Counted from the stretch's first letter, positions 10,169 to 19,109 are shown. The stretch: DNA of 64,000 nucleotides from an uncultured Clostridia bacterium (GCA_945873295.1 CAMCCS010000002.1:1-64000), one strand, 5' to 3'. Translations and numbers: made by a program. The notes: generated from the sequence alone by a model not told the origin.

Positions 10169-10202
10169 GCAGCCCCAGAGGTTTTCTTTCCTCCGGGGCT
10201 GC
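10169..10202 (-). terminator. Intercistronic GC-rich hairpin between pilin stop and sortase start
   Basis: Minus strand GCAGCCCCGGAGG-aaagaaaa-CCTCTGGGGCTGC followed by TTTAGC. Confidence 0.65.
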
Positions 10203-10208
10203 ATTTTG

Positions 10209-12305
10209 TTACCGATTAGACTCCTTTCGGCAGGCAATGAAGATCATCACCATGGCACTGGCCATCAGGACAATACCACCCACGGTGAACATCCAGGTGC
10301 CATGATCGCCTGTCTGGGGAAGATCAAAACCACTGGTGTTCACAACAGTTAGAGGTGCCTCTGCGTTGGCACTGCCATTATCCTCCAGCATGGTGACCTT
10401 CTTACCGTCCACGGTAGCGGAAGCGGTCAGCAGCTTGTGTTCCAGATGCTTCTGCGGCATATTGTGCAGGTCGCCGTTGTCCTTGATGATATCCGCATAC
10501 CGGGGATCGTTCTGAATCAGGCCCAGAACATCCGCACCATAGATGCCGCAGGAAGCTTCGGTATTCTTCTGGGAGATCACCACATCGATTCCCTGCTTGA
10601 GCATCACATAGCCGCTGTCGGTGCGAACCTCGGTCAGGGTGTAGGTGTCATCCTCCATACCCTTTACAATGATTCTGCCCTGGGCATCGGCGGTCTTGAC
10701 GGGGACAAAGTGAGTGGCCTCTGCCTTATCGGTCACATGGTCCACCACATAATAAATGCCCTCGATCTCGTTCAGTTCAGCCTTCACAAAGTAGTTGTCG
10801 GTCTTATTCTGGATCAGAAACTCCACCTTGGAGAAATCGCCCTTGCCGTCAGAGAACAGCTTGGTCAGGTCAATACCGTAGGTGAAAACATGGCAGTCAT
10901 CCACCAGGGTGTCGTAGTAGTTCTGGCAGCTGCGCTTCCAGGTCAGGACAACCTTGTTGTCGTTGCCCTTGTCACCAAACACAAGGTCACTGCTGCTATC
11001 CATCTTGGCAGCGTAGGTGATTCTCACGGTGCAGTCGGAGTAGCCGGAGTTGACCATGGATGCGCCGGAGTACACAGCCTTGGAGGTGTTGATCTCGGTC
11101 AGACCGGCAGCGGTCATTTCGATGGTCATAACGGATTCCCCGGCATCGGTGGTGTTGTAGGCAACGGTAAATTTGCCATCTGCTTCCGTCCACTTGGCAA
11201 CGGAATCGGTGCAGGCGGCGTCGGTGAAGAACTCCAGTACCACATCGCCCTTGTTGTAGGTCAGGCCCTTGGACAGGGTATCCACGAAGGTGTAGCAGGA
11301 CAAGTAGGTGGATTCGGAGGTGATGGAGGGCAGGGTGGAAATGATCTGGTAGTCAACGATATCGCCAGCGGAAGCGGTGCCGGTGTGGGCAAAGCCGTCA
11401 GTAATACCCGCAGAGCCGTTGTGCTTGCCGGTGTCGTTCTTGTTTTCCCGCAGGGTCTTTTCCAGAGAGGGGATGCCGGTCAGGTTCTTGGGATACAGAG
11501 TGATGTCGTAAATCCAGCGGGTGCCGCCGTCAGTGGCGTTGGTGCCGTTTACAGAGGTCATGGGGACGGACACCAGGAAGGGATCGGTGGTGGTCACGAC
11601 CATTTCGGGAACCTTGGTTTCTACAACCAGATACAGACCCAGCGCCACATCGGTAGCCTGAGTCTTACCATAGGAATCGGTCAGAGGCATGGCAGCACCT
11701 CCGCCCGCAGCAATGTAGGCTTCCAGAGCGTTCTTGACTACGGTGGAGTTGGATTCCAGAGCCGCAGCCAGAGCGTCGATCAGCACATCGGACTGGTAGA
11801 AATACTTGGTTTCATCCAGAGCGTCCGCATTGGCGTAGCGCTGTGCGCCGTCCGCCAGATTCAGGGCTTTCAGGAAGTCTGCGCCCTTGGTCTTGTCAAT
11901 AGCGTACAGCACTTCCACATGGCTGTCGGTGCGGCTGTCATTTTCGGACTCGGAGAACTGGACAATATCCGCAACCTGGACATAGCTGAACTCCACGCCT
12001 TTGATGGCGTAGCCGTAGCCGGTTTCGCCGTTGCCCAGAGCGGATTCGCCGCCGCCCAGAACATCGTTGACGCCGGTCTGGTCGAACACGCCGGTGGAGA
12101 CATAGGAGGAATCCCACACGCCGTCCTTTTCGGCGTTGGTGAGATCGTACTTGTAGATGGTCAGGGAGCCGGTTCTGGATTCGTCAATGGGAGCGTCCTC
12201 CAGCTCGGCGGCGGAAACGGCAACGGGAAAACTCAGCAGCAAGGTCAGGGCCAGCATCAGGGAGAGAATCTTCGTCAGTTTTTTCATATTGATTTTTCCT
12301 TTCAT
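10209..12305 (-). CDS. Sortase-anchored backbone pilin (SpaA/FctA-like isopeptide pilin), LPQTG
   Basis: Signal peptide MKKLTKILSLMLALTLLLSFPVAVSAAE; pilin motif WIYDITLYPKNLTG; E-box-like YTLTEVRTDSGY; C-terminal LPQTGDHGTWMFTVGGIVLMASAMVMIFIACRKESNR. Start either 12305 or 12287. Confidence 0.92.
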   Translation of the reverse strand: MKGKINMKKLTKILSLMLALTLLLSFPVAVSAAELEDAPIDESRTGSLTIYKYDLTNAEKDGVWDSSYVSTGVFDQTGVNDVLGGGESALGNGETGYGYAIKGVEFSYVQVADIVQFSESENDSRTDSHVEVLYAIDKTKGADFLKALNLADGAQRYANADALDETKYFYQSDVLIDALAAALESNSTVVKNALEAYIAAGGGAAMPLTDSYGKTQATDVALGLYLVVETKVPEMVVTTTDPFLVSVPMTSVNGTNATDGGTRWIYDITLYPKNLTGIPSLEKTLRENKNDTGKHNGSAGITDGFAHTGTASAGDIVDYQIISTLPSITSESTYLSCYTFVDTLSKGLTYNKGDVVLEFFTDAACTDSVAKWTEADGKFTVAYNTTDAGESVMTIEMTAAGLTEINTSKAVYSGASMVNSGYSDCTVRITYAAKMDSSSDLVFGDKGNDNKVVLTWKRSCQNYYDTLVDDCHVFTYGIDLTKLFSDGKGDFSKVEFLIQNKTDNYFVKAELNEIEGIYYVVDHVTDKAEATHFVPVKTADAQGRIIVKGMEDDTYTLTEVRTDSGYVMLKQGIDVVISQKNTEASCGIYGADVLGLIQNDPRYADIIKDNGDLHNMPQKHLEHKLLTASATVDGKKVTMLEDNGSANAEAPLTVVNTSGFDLPQTGDHGTWMFTVGGIVLMASAMVMIFIACRKESNR

Positions 12306-12361
12306 AGATAAATGATAATATTTGTTTACATAACTTTGCGAAAGCACCGAAAAGCAGAAAA

Positions 12362-12380
12362 GCCAGGGCTGATCCCTGGC
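12362..12380 (-). terminator. Hairpin between adhesin and backbone pilin genes
   Basis: GCCAGGG-atcag-CCCTGGC followed on the minus strand by TTTTCTGCTTTT. Confidence 0.65.
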
Positions 12381-12399
12381 ACAGTAGTAGGCAGTCATT

Positions 12400-15237
12400 T
12401 TATTGTCTCCGTTCTTTACGATAGGAGTAGACGAGAAGTGCAGTACAGAGGAATATACACACGAATTGAGATACCCGAAGCCATGCCCCGGAGGTCATAC
12501 CAGTATCAGGCAGCTTAAATATTTCGCAATTCACTACACGAAAAGAAACCGTCAGATTATCCGCCGGAAGCGTTCCCTCAAAGGCAGGCTCCGTCAAAAG
12601 CGAATATCCTTTTGGTGCTTCCAGTTCTGTTACACGATACATCAGACCCGGATGCAATCCAGTCCATTCCAAAAGCCCATCCTTTCCGGAAGTCAAAGTA
12701 CCATTTACGCATTTGGCATTGAAACAGAATCCCTCTCTGACCGTTCCTGTATCGGTGTATTCCATCGGCCACCAAAGAGAACCATCCTTGCTCCATTCCA
12801 GCAGGAACTTCGCATCTGCCAAGGGTTCTCCACGGATGTCCACTTTCTCAATGGTAATCCTGCCAGGGCGCAGAGCGTTGGTGAAAGAAACCCCCGCAGT
12901 TTCTCCGGCTTCCACGGTCACATTCTGTGGATTCTCACTGGTGCAGGAATACAGGCTGTTTTCCGGGATCAGCTCCTCAACCTTGTATTCTCCGGGCTGT
13001 AACTTTTCCGTGAGAATCGAACCTGTTTCATCCGTGGTGAAGGGAGAACCGGGGATTTCCGTGCCAGAAGAATCTGTGATGCGGAACTGCCAGCCTGTCA
13101 GACTTCCCTCCGTTTCCATGGCTTTCTGAATTTGGATTTTGCCATACTGCGTATTGGTATAGGCTACCTCCGCCTGAGAACCAGCTGTGACCGTAACCTG
13201 CTTCTCTATAGTGGCATCATACTCCCAATAAGTGTCGTCACGGTCATGCACTTCAAGAATGAAATACTGTCCGGGGAGGAGACGCCCGGAGTGAGCATAG
13301 CCGTCTTCCCCTGTCTTGATAGTCGCAACCAGATTTCTCTCAGAATCCAAAATCTGGAAACTCCATCCTTCAGCAGAACCGTTTACCGCATTTTTTCGGA
13401 TACGCAGATCTCCGAAATGGGTATTGCGAAAGGTCACAGTTGCAGTCTGTCCCGCCATGATATTGACCGTTTTCACAGAGGTGTCACAGCCCCAGTATGG
13501 GTCATCCACTTCGATTTCCTTTGCATACAGCGTCCCAACAGACAAATCGGAAACCGTTACGCTTCCGTCGGCCTCGGTGGTAAAGGGAGAACCGGAAACA
13601 GGCTTTGTGCAGGCGGCATCGGTGTAAAGACCGATCTGCCAACCATCCAAATTCTTGCCTGTGTTTGTTTCCTTGACCAACTTAACGCCGCCGGTGTTAA
13701 GCCTGTTGTGGAAATTAACCGTTGCAGTAGCCCCTGCGGTGATGGTTACTTTCTGAGGATTGGCGCTGTCGCAGGTATACAGAGTAGCAACACTCGCGTC
13801 CGTGTGGCCTAATTCTTTTACATACACGGTTCCTGCGGTCAAATTGGAGACGGAGAGCGCACCTGTGGAATCTGTGGTGTGCGGACCGGAAATCAGGTTT
13901 GAGCAGCCAGAATCCGAATAAATTCCAAACTTCCAGCCGGACAGGTTTTTACCGTCCTCGGTGGTCTTGACCAATTTCATGGAGCCTGTGGGATTAACGG
14001 CCCTTACCCGAAAGTATACCGGCAAATCCTTATAAGATGGGTCTGCCTGACTGCCCAGCATCACCTGATAACTGCCGTTATACCACACAAAGAAGGGGTG
14101 CCCCTGGGTGTTCACCCGGTTTCGTGTGGGTGCTACCAGCACATTGTCCAGTGGGCGGTCAGAGGTAATCGTCAGCACATTTCCGTTTGTGGAAAAGGCC
14201 AGGCCATCCACCCTCGGAAAGGAATACCCAGATATTACCCGATTACTGTCCGTTACGGCTGCACTATACTGACCGTTGCCATTCGGTTTCAAATCTATGG
14301 TCGGTGCAGCATTCTTAGCCGCGCTGGTAAAGCTGGGGATGGCATCGCTGTGCGCTGCCATGTTTGCAGAAATCTGGTTATATGCCGAAATGACATTCTT
14401 CAGCCGACCTCCGATGGAAATATACATGGAAGTGGCTTCGGGTCCTTTTCCGTAGGCATTCTCGAAACGGCGAATGAACGCATCATTGGTCTGTGCATAT
14501 GGCGGTGTGGCATTTCGCCAGCCAATCGCAATTTCCCAGACTATAATCTGTGTTGCCACCATATTGGACAGCAGCTCATAGCTGGCGGATTGCGGAAGCG
14601 TCCTCTGTCCGTACATAACCGCAACGCACATGGCTTTCATTTGCTGTACAGTCAGCGTGGACGGGGCTGCTGAACTGCTGACAAATTCATCCATGGTCAG
14701 ATCTTCTTCTGTATAGGTGGAGCCTTCCGCAATGCCAGGTTCCAGGCAGTAAGCCGCCTGCCATGTGCCATTGACTTTAATAGCTTTCAGGCCGACATTA
14801 TTTCGGTTTCTTGACTTGCCCGCAAATTCGTAGTAGATAAATCGGTTGGTCTTTCCGGCAATGGGACTGTATTCATCTGTGTTGACCCAGATGGTAGCCC
14901 ATGTGGTTGCCTGACAGTTGGAAATGGATGCAAGAGCAACTTCTCCGTCAATCAGAAGCATGACAGGCGGCTCAGAATCATCAATGATATCAGCTTCCGA
15001 TAGATTTTTTCCGGGTTCCCCGGCAATGGCTGCTTCCGTTTCGTTGGGCGGTGGAATCATATTTTCTTCCAGTTCTGTGTTCGTGGTTTCTTCCGTTGTC
15101 TCCGTGGAAGCAGTAGGATCAGCTTCATCTACTGTTTCCGCAGCATACACGCTGGGAATCAAACTAACCACCATCATCAGAATCAAAAGAAGTGAAATAC
15201 ATCGTTTGATTACAGTTGGCATATTTTTTCCTTTCAA
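12400..15237 (-). CDS. LPDTG surface adhesin/tip pilin with N-terminal thioester domain and tandem SpaA/Cna-B-like repeats
   Basis: Signal peptide; AAYCLEPG plus VATQIIVWEIAIGW fit the thioester-domain Cys and Gln motifs; about 5 repeats such as GSMKLVKTTEDGKNLSGWKFGIY / GGVKLVKETNTGKNLDGWQIGLY; YRVTELEAPKGYSLL E-box; KLPDTG + TM + KERRQ tail. Confidence 0.92.
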   Translation of the reverse strand: MKGKNMPTVIKRCISLLLILMMVVSLIPSVYAAETVDEADPTASTETTEETTNTELEENMIPPPNETEAAIAGEPGKNLSEADIIDDSEPPVMLLIDGEVALASISNCQATTWATIWVNTDEYSPIAGKTNRFIYYEFAGKSRNRNNVGLKAIKVNGTWQAAYCLEPGIAEGSTYTEEDLTMDEFVSSSAAPSTLTVQQMKAMCVAVMYGQRTLPQSASYELLSNMVATQIIVWEIAIGWRNATPPYAQTNDAFIRRFENAYGKGPEATSMYISIGGRLKNVISAYNQISANMAAHSDAIPSFTSAAKNAAPTIDLKPNGNGQYSAAVTDSNRVISGYSFPRVDGLAFSTNGNVLTITSDRPLDNVLVAPTRNRVNTQGHPFFVWYNGSYQVMLGSQADPSYKDLPVYFRVRAVNPTGSMKLVKTTEDGKNLSGWKFGIYSDSGCSNLISGPHTTDSTGALSVSNLTAGTVYVKELGHTDASVATLYTCDSANPQKVTITAGATATVNFHNRLNTGGVKLVKETNTGKNLDGWQIGLYTDAACTKPVSGSPFTTEADGSVTVSDLSVGTLYAKEIEVDDPYWGCDTSVKTVNIMAGQTATVTFRNTHFGDLRIRKNAVNGSAEGWSFQILDSERNLVATIKTGEDGYAHSGRLLPGQYFILEVHDRDDTYWEYDATIEKQVTVTAGSQAEVAYTNTQYGKIQIQKAMETEGSLTGWQFRITDSSGTEIPGSPFTTDETGSILTEKLQPGEYKVEELIPENSLYSCTSENPQNVTVEAGETAGVSFTNALRPGRITIEKVDIRGEPLADAKFLLEWSKDGSLWWPMEYTDTGTVREGFCFNAKCVNGTLTSGKDGLLEWTGLHPGLMYRVTELEAPKGYSLLTEPAFEGTLPADNLTVSFRVVNCEIFKLPDTGMTSGAWLRVSQFVCIFLCTALLVYSYRKERRQ
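12530..13986 (-). repeat. Tandem degenerate SpaA-like domain repeats in the adhesin (approximate limits)
   Basis: Recurring G-x-[MVLI]-x-[LI]-x-K ... GW-x-[FI] ... YTC/YWGC/YWEY/YSC ... VT[IV]xAGxxAxVxFxN units about 80-90 aa apart. Confidence 0.75.
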
Positions 15238-15246
15238 AAAAATAGC

Positions 15247-15267
15247 CCTTGCCGAAGTACAGCAAGG
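15247..15267 (-). terminator. Intrinsic terminator-like hairpin immediately upstream of the adhesin RBS
   Basis: Minus strand CCTTGC-tgtacttcg-GCAAGG followed by GCTATTTTTTT, then GAAAGGAAAAAATATG (adhesin start). Confidence 0.6.
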
Positions 15268-15425
15268 ACTGCGATTGTTGGTTTATTGTTAAAACCGGTA
15301 CAAACCTGATCCTCCTTTTCGGAATGTACAGGTAGTCTGGAGGGGGTGAGGTGTGGAGAGGGGGAACCGTGCAAGTCCCCTGCCCTCAGTCCTGTGAAAT
15401 GGGCAGACTGCTCCCTTGTAAGTGG

Positions 15426-16385
15426 TTACCGTTCCTGTTCCCGCTGGCGCTTCCGGTAAAACTCCAAAGCCTTTACGATGGTATCCTCAATCTTCTGCGC
15501 AGGCGTCCCCGGCGCGAAGTATTTGCTGATACGCTCCTTCGGAATTTTGAACTGCTCCTTTTGGTTGGGCTTTTCCTCCTGCATGATGGAGAAAATCACA
15601 TCCATGTTCAGCCTGCCTTCTTCTGAAAATTTCCGCATTTTCATCGCCTGAACATGAGATGGGGTGCAGTCCTCCGTTGTCATGGTTTCGTACAGATCAT
15701 GCTGCTCCTGCTGGGTCAGGTAGGATAGCTCCACCGCAGGGCGCAGAGCAATTTGCAGCTTGTCCTTTTCTTTCAGAACGGAGTTGTCCACCAAGTCCAG
15801 AACTTCGGGAATCAACTCCGTCAGACGGATTAACTTTCGCACTTGCTCATGACTTTCTCCCGCCTGTTCTGCCAGAATCTCTCTGCTTTTCTTACCAGAG
15901 AAATGGGGCAACACTGTTGCACCATTTTCTTTGCTCGGTCTGCCAGCCTGCCTACGCATAGCATCCAGCTTCATCTTATAGGCAAAGGCTTTTTCAGACG
16001 GCAAAAGCTGCTCCCGCTGCAAATTGGAATCCACCATGATCACGGTCGCTTCCTCGTCTGTCAGTTCCCGGACAATACAGGGCAGTTGCAGTTTCGCAAT
16101 CAGGGTACACGCCAGCTTGCGGCGATGACCGGCAACCATTTCGTAATGCCCGTTCTCTTTGGGGCGCACAATGGCAGGAACCAGAATGCCGTGCTGTTTC
16201 ACACTCTCCGCCATCTCGATCATGTTGTCATCCATGCGGACTTTGAAAGGGTGATTGGGGAAATCGTCAATCTGGTCAATAGGGATTTCCTGTACCCTCG
16301 GCTGACTGGCAATGTCTCGCTCCTCCTGGGTGGTGAACAGACTATCGACTGATGTTAGCAGATTTGCTGCGCTGTTTTTCGCCAA
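15426..16385 (-). CDS. parB: ParB/Spo0J-like partition protein
   Basis: PIDQIDDFPNHPFKVR, ESVKQHGILVPAIVRP, YEMVAGHRRKLACTL, REQLLPSEKAFAYKMKLDAM, KSREILAEQAGES. Confidence 0.92.
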   Translation of the reverse strand: MAKNSAANLLTSVDSLFTTQEERDIASQPRVQEIPIDQIDDFPNHPFKVRMDDNMIEMAESVKQHGILVPAIVRPKENGHYEMVAGHRRKLACTLIAKLQLPCIVRELTDEEATVIMVDSNLQREQLLPSEKAFAYKMKLDAMRRQAGRPSKENGATVLPHFSGKKSREILAEQAGESHEQVRKLIRLTELIPEVLDLVDNSVLKEKDKLQIALRPAVELSYLTQQEQHDLYETMTTEDCTPSHVQAMKMRKFSEEGRLNMDVIFSIMQEEKPNQKEQFKIPKERISKYFAPGTPAQKIEDTIVKALEFYRKRQREQER

Positions 16386-17163
16386 TGTCCATTACCTCCT
16401 TCACCAGAGTGCGGTAGGCTTCCGCCGCGCGGCCTTTCGGCTCATGCTTGAAAATGCTGTGGTCTGCGGTGCTGATTTCCGCCAGCCGAACTGTGGATGG
16501 GATTACCGTCTGCATAATGGGCAGATGCTTACCGTAGGCGGCTTTGACGGATGCCACAATATCCTTGCGAAAATTCGTTTCATTTGCCATGGTCATGAAC
16601 ACACCGCCGATTTTCAGCTTAGGGTTAATCTGCCTCTTAATGTTCTGCACGGTATTGACCAACTCCGTCATGTTTTCGGCAGCAAAATACTCTGCCTGAA
16701 CCGGGATCAGAACATAATCCGATGCAGACAGAGCATTGATGACCAGCATACCGAGAGACGGGCGGCAATCCAGCAGAACATAATCGTAGTCCTTTTTGAT
16801 CTGATCCACATACTGCCGCAGCACCGTCTCCCGGCTCATGACATTCACCAGCCCCACCTCAACGGCGGATAGGGTGCGGTTGCCGGGGACGAAATCAAAG
16901 CCCTCGTGATGGTGGCAGATTTCGGGATGCTCATTGCCGCTGACACCTGCCACGATATCGTTCATGGCATTTCCCAGTGTCAGCGGCAAATCATTCGGTT
17001 TTCGCAGTCCCAGCATTTTGGTTAAGTCCCCCTGCGGGTCAACATCCAGCAGAAGAACCTTTTTGCCCTGCATCGCCAGTCCTGCGCCCAGGTTATACAC
17101 CGTAGTGCTTTTCCCCACGCCGCCCTTCTGGTTGGCAACAGCAATGACCTTTGTTTTTGCCAT
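16342..17163 (-). CDS. parA: ParA/Soj family partition ATPase
   Basis: MAKTKVIAVANQKGGVGKSTTVYNLGAGLAMQGKKVLLLDVDPQGDLT deviant Walker A; DYVLLDCRPSLGML Walker B. ATG at 17163. Overlaps parB by 44 nt. Confidence 0.95.
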   Translation of the reverse strand: MAKTKVIAVANQKGGVGKSTTVYNLGAGLAMQGKKVLLLDVDPQGDLTKMLGLRKPNDLPLTLGNAMNDIVAGVSGNEHPEICHHHEGFDFVPGNRTLSAVEVGLVNVMSRETVLRQYVDQIKKDYDYVLLDCRPSLGMLVINALSASDYVLIPVQAEYFAAENMTELVNTVQNIKRQINPKLKIGGVFMTMANETNFRKDIVASVKAAYGKHLPIMQTVIPSTVRLAEISTADHSIFKHEPKGRAAEAYRTLVKEVMDIGEKQRSKSANISR

Positions 17164-17349
17164 TTGGGTTTCCTCCTTAAATAGATTTAGCCGCTTGCGG
17201 CAAGGCAGGCGGCTATGTAACAGAAACAGAAACATCGCCTACTTGAGCAAGCGGGTGAGGTATGTATATATCTCGTAGAAACAGCATCCATTTCTTTGTT
17301 TGGGCATGGTTTGCTTGTTCCGTGGGATACTAACCCAGAGGTGATAAAA

Positions 17350-17604
17350 ATGGCAAAAAAGGATATGACCCATCCCGACGTGACTCGTGGACCGAGAAAT
17401 GAGACTTCCCCTGTCCCCCAGATTCAAGGCAAGGCCAAAAGTGGTAAGGAAAAAGCAAATCCCATCATTGTCGGAGCCACCGGTGCAAATCAGAAGGTAT
17501 GGCACGAAAAGCCGATTTCCAAAGCTCACGGAATCATTGACACAGACCTGGCAAGGGATAATTTGGAGAATGACATTCCGTTCGCGGATTTGCAGGACTC
17601 ATAA
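17350..17604 (+). CDS. Small conserved ICE hypothetical protein, divergent from parA
   Basis: ATG at 17350 preceded by AGAGGTG; MAKKDMTHPDVTRGPRNETSPVPQIQGKAKSGKEKANPIIVGATGANQKVW..., 84 aa. Confidence 0.7.
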   Translation: MAKKDMTHPDVTRGPRNETSPVPQIQGKAKSGKEKANPIIVGATGANQKVWHEKPISKAHGIIDTDLARDNLENDIPFADLQDS

Positions 17605-17626
17605 TGCCCAAAGCAGGGCGTACAAT

Positions 17627-17661
17627 CAACCCGCTTACCTAAAAAACTGGTAAGCGGGTTG
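17627..17661. terminator. Perfect 13-bp inverted repeat between convergent small ORFs (probable bidirectional terminator)
   Basis: CAACCCGCTTACC-taaaaaact-GGTAAGCGGGTTG. Confidence 0.75.
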
Positions 17662-17668
17662 TTATGTA

Positions 17669-17833
17669 TCAGACTCTTTTCACGGGTGCGGAAATAACTT
17701 TCTGAATCAGCTCGTCCACACAATCCGCAAAGCGTCCCTCTCTAATCAGTCGGTTTTTCATTTGGACAAGGCTTTGTAGAAGAACCCTGAAATCTGATTG
17801 CGACAAATAGAGATAGTATTTCTTCTGAAACAT
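17669..17833 (-). CDS. Small 54-aa hypothetical protein (below the ORF-track cut-off)
   Basis: Hand-translated MFQKKYYLYLSQSDFRVLLQSLVQMKNRLIREGRFADCVDELIQKVISAPVKRV*. Confidence 0.55.
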   Translation of the reverse strand: MFQKKYYLYLSQSDFRVLLQSLVQMKNRLIREGRFADCVDELIQKVISAPVKRV

Positions 17834-18063
17834 CGCGCATTCCCCTTATTCTCATAATTTCATTACAATACTTGGGCTTTAACGCTATGATACCGTAACC
17901 CAGTAATATGTGTTGGCGGCTCTTTTACGGTACTTCATGTCGCGTGTATTGGTGAGGCGGTACAACTCCTCCGTGAAAAGTTAAACCAGAAAAATGTATA
18001 TTTCATGAACCCCGCCATCGATATGTAGGAAAGGGCCGAAGAAGGACGCTAAGGCTTGAATCC

Positions 18064-18106
18064 AAAGTTTCCCTGGTTCCTGAGCTTCTCGGAACCAGGG
18101 AACTTT
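18064..18106 (+). terminator. Intrinsic terminator, plus strand
   Basis: AAAGTTtCCCTGGTTCC-tgagcttctc-GGAACCAGGGAACTTT followed by TTA; 16-bp stem with one bulge; no plus-strand protein gene directly upstream. Confidence 0.7.
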
Positions 18107-18163
18107 TTATCATATTTGAATTCTCTGGGAACCTTGCCCGCCGTATCGCTGTCTTCACGAGAA

Positions 18164-18192
18164 AACCTCCGGCCCTGGATGGGTCGGAGGTT
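18164..18192 (-). terminator. Terminator-like hairpin downstream of metF
   Basis: AACCTCCG-acccatccagggc-CGGAGGTT then TTCTC on minus strand. Confidence 0.6.
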
Positions 18193-18208
18193 CCTTAGGC
18201 ACATTTTT

Positions 18209-19090
18209 TTATTTCAGACCAGCCTGGGAAAGCAGCGCGGGAATCTTGGACTCCCAGCCCAGAGACATGATGTGCACGCCCTGGCAATAAGGCTTGCACT
18301 CCCGAATGATCCGGGCGGCGATTTCCACGCCGGTGATACCGGCCTTGGTCTTCTCCTTATCCGCCTGAAGCTCAGCGATCAGCTCGTCAGGAATGTGGAC
18401 GCCAGCCACATTGTTGTTCATGAACTTGCACATGCCCGCAGACTTGGGAATGATGATGCCAACCTGAACAGGCTTGCCGAACTGCTTGGCCTGCTCCATA
18501 AACTTGATGAACTTCTCCGGCTCAAAAACGGCCTGCGTCTGGAAGAATTCGGCACCGGCCTTGACCTTGCGCTCCATCTTCACCAGCTGTGCGTCAACAG
18601 AGTCGGAACAGGGGGACACTACCGCGCCCTTTGCAAACTTCGGGGGTTCACCTACCAGAGCGTTTCCGCCCAGGTCCATGCCGGTTTCCAAGGTGCAGGC
18701 GGTATGGAGCAGAGAGACGGAATCCAGGTCAAACACAGGCTTGGCCTGGGGATGGTCACCAAGCTTGGTGTGGTCACCGGTGAGGCAAAGGATGTTATCA
18801 ATACCCAGCATAGCGGCACTGAGCAGGTCGGATTGGAGGGCAATACGGTTCCGGTCACGGCAGGTCAGCTGGAAGATGGGATTCAGGCCGGCATCCTTCA
18901 GCACCTTACAGGTTGCCAGAGAGCCCAGCCGCATGACGGAAGACTGGTTATCGGTAACGTTGACGAAGTGGACACCGGAGAGGTATTTTTTTGCCTCTTC
19001 CACCATGCCGTCAATATGAATTCCTTTGGGAGGGCCGACCTCGGCAGTAACTACAAACTCACCGTTGTCAAACAGTTCAGTAATTCTCAT
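18209..19090 (-). CDS. metF: Methylenetetrahydrofolate reductase
   Basis: MRITELFDNGEFVVTAEVGPPKGIHIDGMVEEAKKYLSGVHFVNVTDNQSSVMRLGSLATCKVLKDAGLNPIFQLTCRDRNRIALQSDLLSAAMLGIDNILCLTGDH. Start at 19090. Confidence 0.93.
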   Translation of the reverse strand: MRITELFDNGEFVVTAEVGPPKGIHIDGMVEEAKKYLSGVHFVNVTDNQSSVMRLGSLATCKVLKDAGLNPIFQLTCRDRNRIALQSDLLSAAMLGIDNILCLTGDHTKLGDHPQAKPVFDLDSVSLLHTACTLETGMDLGGNALVGEPPKFAKGAVVSPCSDSVDAQLVKMERKVKAGAEFFQTQAVFEPEKFIKFMEQAKQFGKPVQVGIIIPKSAGMCKFMNNNVAGVHIPDELIAELQADKEKTKAGITGVEIAARIIRECKPYCQGVHIMSLGWESKIPALLSQAGLK

Positions 19091-19109
19091 AATTCTATTC
19101 GCTCCTAAT

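Noticed and set aside
10437-12311. 624-aa plus-strand ORF
   Set aside because: Fully antisense to the backbone pilin, which has signal peptide, pilin motif and LPQTG; repetitive Gly/Val/His composition is a shadow of codon bias on the other strand.
15325-15420. Possible cobalamin riboswitch or group II intron end before the adhesin
   Set aside because: Contains gtgcaagtcccc and paired blocks, but lacks the conserved motifs of either family as I know them; kept only as a structured leader.
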